DNA from: Alphaproteobacteria bacterium UBA6062
Lineage (GTDB): Bacteria; Pseudomonadota; Alphaproteobacteria; Sneathiellales; Sneathiellaceae
Assembly (NCBI GenBank): GCA_002428885.1
Contig: DIYE01000105.1
Span: 1-6,763 of the forward strand
Direction of reading: 5' to 3'
Length of the DNA stretch: 6,763 nt
The position numbers and the translations under genes are program-made. Below, piece by piece: positions 6,445-6,763 of the stretch. A model generated the notes under the pieces. That model saw only the letters and a list, made by a program, of their open reading frames with translations, made no database searches and was not told the origin of the DNA. Each line of letters opens with the position of its first letter. Position 1 is the first letter of the stretch.

Positions 6445-6763
6445 TCAGAGCTTCTTCAAAGTGGGTATGAGTTCGTCGAAATGATCGATGACGAAGTCCG
6501 CTCCCAGCTCCGAGGCCGGTATATCTGAATAGCCGAAGGTGACCGCAATTGAGGGGATGCCGGCGGCGCGGGCAGCATCAATATCATTATGAGTATCCCC
6601 GATCATAACCGCTGTCCCGGATTTTAAGGGCATCAGGTCCAGCGTTTTTTCAATATGACCCGGGTGAGGTTTCTTAACCTCAAAACTGTCGCCGCCCGTC
6701 AAAACCGGAAAATAGGGATCAAGGCCGTAATCCGTCACAACCTGCTTGGCAAAACCATAAGGT
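6445..6763 (-). CDS. gph: HAD-family phosphatase, phosphoglycolate phosphatase-like, C-terminal part
   Basis: The frame runs off the window end, so the N-terminus with the nucleophile motif DxDxT is missing. About 105 residues are seen, beginning PYGFAKQVVTDYGLDPYF. Motif III is the Lys of VKKPHPGH, and motif IV is MIGDTHNDIDAARAAG with its acidic metal ligands. The block TGGDSFEVKKPHPGH and the ending ELGADFVIDHFDEL match Gph-type 2-phosphoglycolate phosphatases, especially as I recall them from alphaproteobacteria. Gph clears 2-phosphoglycolate, arising for example from DNA repair, in the cytoplasm. Close HAD relatives with other sugar-phosphate substrates cannot be excluded without the cap domain. 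The GTG at 6736-6738 is internal, not the start, because homologous-looking sequence continues upstream of it. The TGA stop (6445-6447) directly abuts the TAA of the convergent hydrolase gene. Confidence 0.85.
   Translation of the reverse strand, partial: PYGFAKQVVTDYGLDPYFPVLTGGDSFEVKKPHPGHIEKTLDLMPLKSGTAVMIGDTHNDIDAARAAGIPSIAVTFGYSDIPASELGADFVIDHFDELIPTLKKL

Noticed and set aside
1..6763. CRISPR arrays, insertion-sequence ends, tRNA or rRNA genes
   Set aside because: I saw no regularly spaced repeats, long terminal inverted repeats or recognisable RNA-gene sequence on either strand.

Overview
The window looks like chromosomal DNA from a Gram-negative bacterium. Two lipoprotein signal sequences and one secretory signal peptide support this. 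An alphaproteobacterium of moderate G+C is my best guess, based on the style of the phosphoglycolate-phosphatase-like and enoyl-CoA-hydratase-like proteins; this is family resemblance, not proof. I see no integrase, transposase, tRNA, rRNA or CRISPR array.

Layout. (1) 1-360 (+) is the 3' end of a crotonase-family (enoyl-CoA hydratase/isomerase) gene cut by the window edge. (2) 361-575 is an A/T-rich intergenic stretch with a stem-loop just after the crotonase stop and weak promoter-like and hairpin elements before the next gene. (3) 576-4178 (+) is a likely two-gene operon. Its first gene encodes a 409-residue lipoprotein with a long charged helical segment. Its second encodes a 779-residue membrane-anchored DUF2235 (Tle1-like) alpha/beta hydrolase with three predicted membrane helices and a C-terminal beta-rich domain resembling LecA/PA-IL-type lectin folds. 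(4) 4181-5368 (-) is an exported serine hydrolase of the beta-lactamase/6-aminohexanoate-dimer hydrolase class, convergent with the DUF2235 gene. (5) 5369-5454 is a short divergent control region with a perfect 16-bp palindrome. (6) 5455-6444 (+) is a lipoprotein-type alpha/beta hydrolase resembling monoacylglycerol lipases. (7) 6445-6763 (-) is the C-terminal part of a Gph-like HAD phosphatase, whose stop codon directly abuts that of the preceding gene.

How it may work together. The most interesting unit is the lipoprotein/DUF2235 pair. Topology predicted from the sequence puts the hydrolase catalytic domain in the cytoplasm and its lectin-like tail in the periplasm, where the partner lipoprotein would also be. 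A cell-envelope system that couples periplasmic sensing or binding to a cytoplasmic esterase or lipase is an inference. An effector/immunity relationship like that of Tle1 with its lipoprotein immunity proteins is an alternative, but the membrane anchoring makes it less natural. The pair is visibly richer in A/T than its flanks and sits between ordinary metabolic genes, so it may be an accessory cassette. The two hydrolases at 4181-6444 are divergent, share one control region and both carry export signals, so they may be co-regulated.
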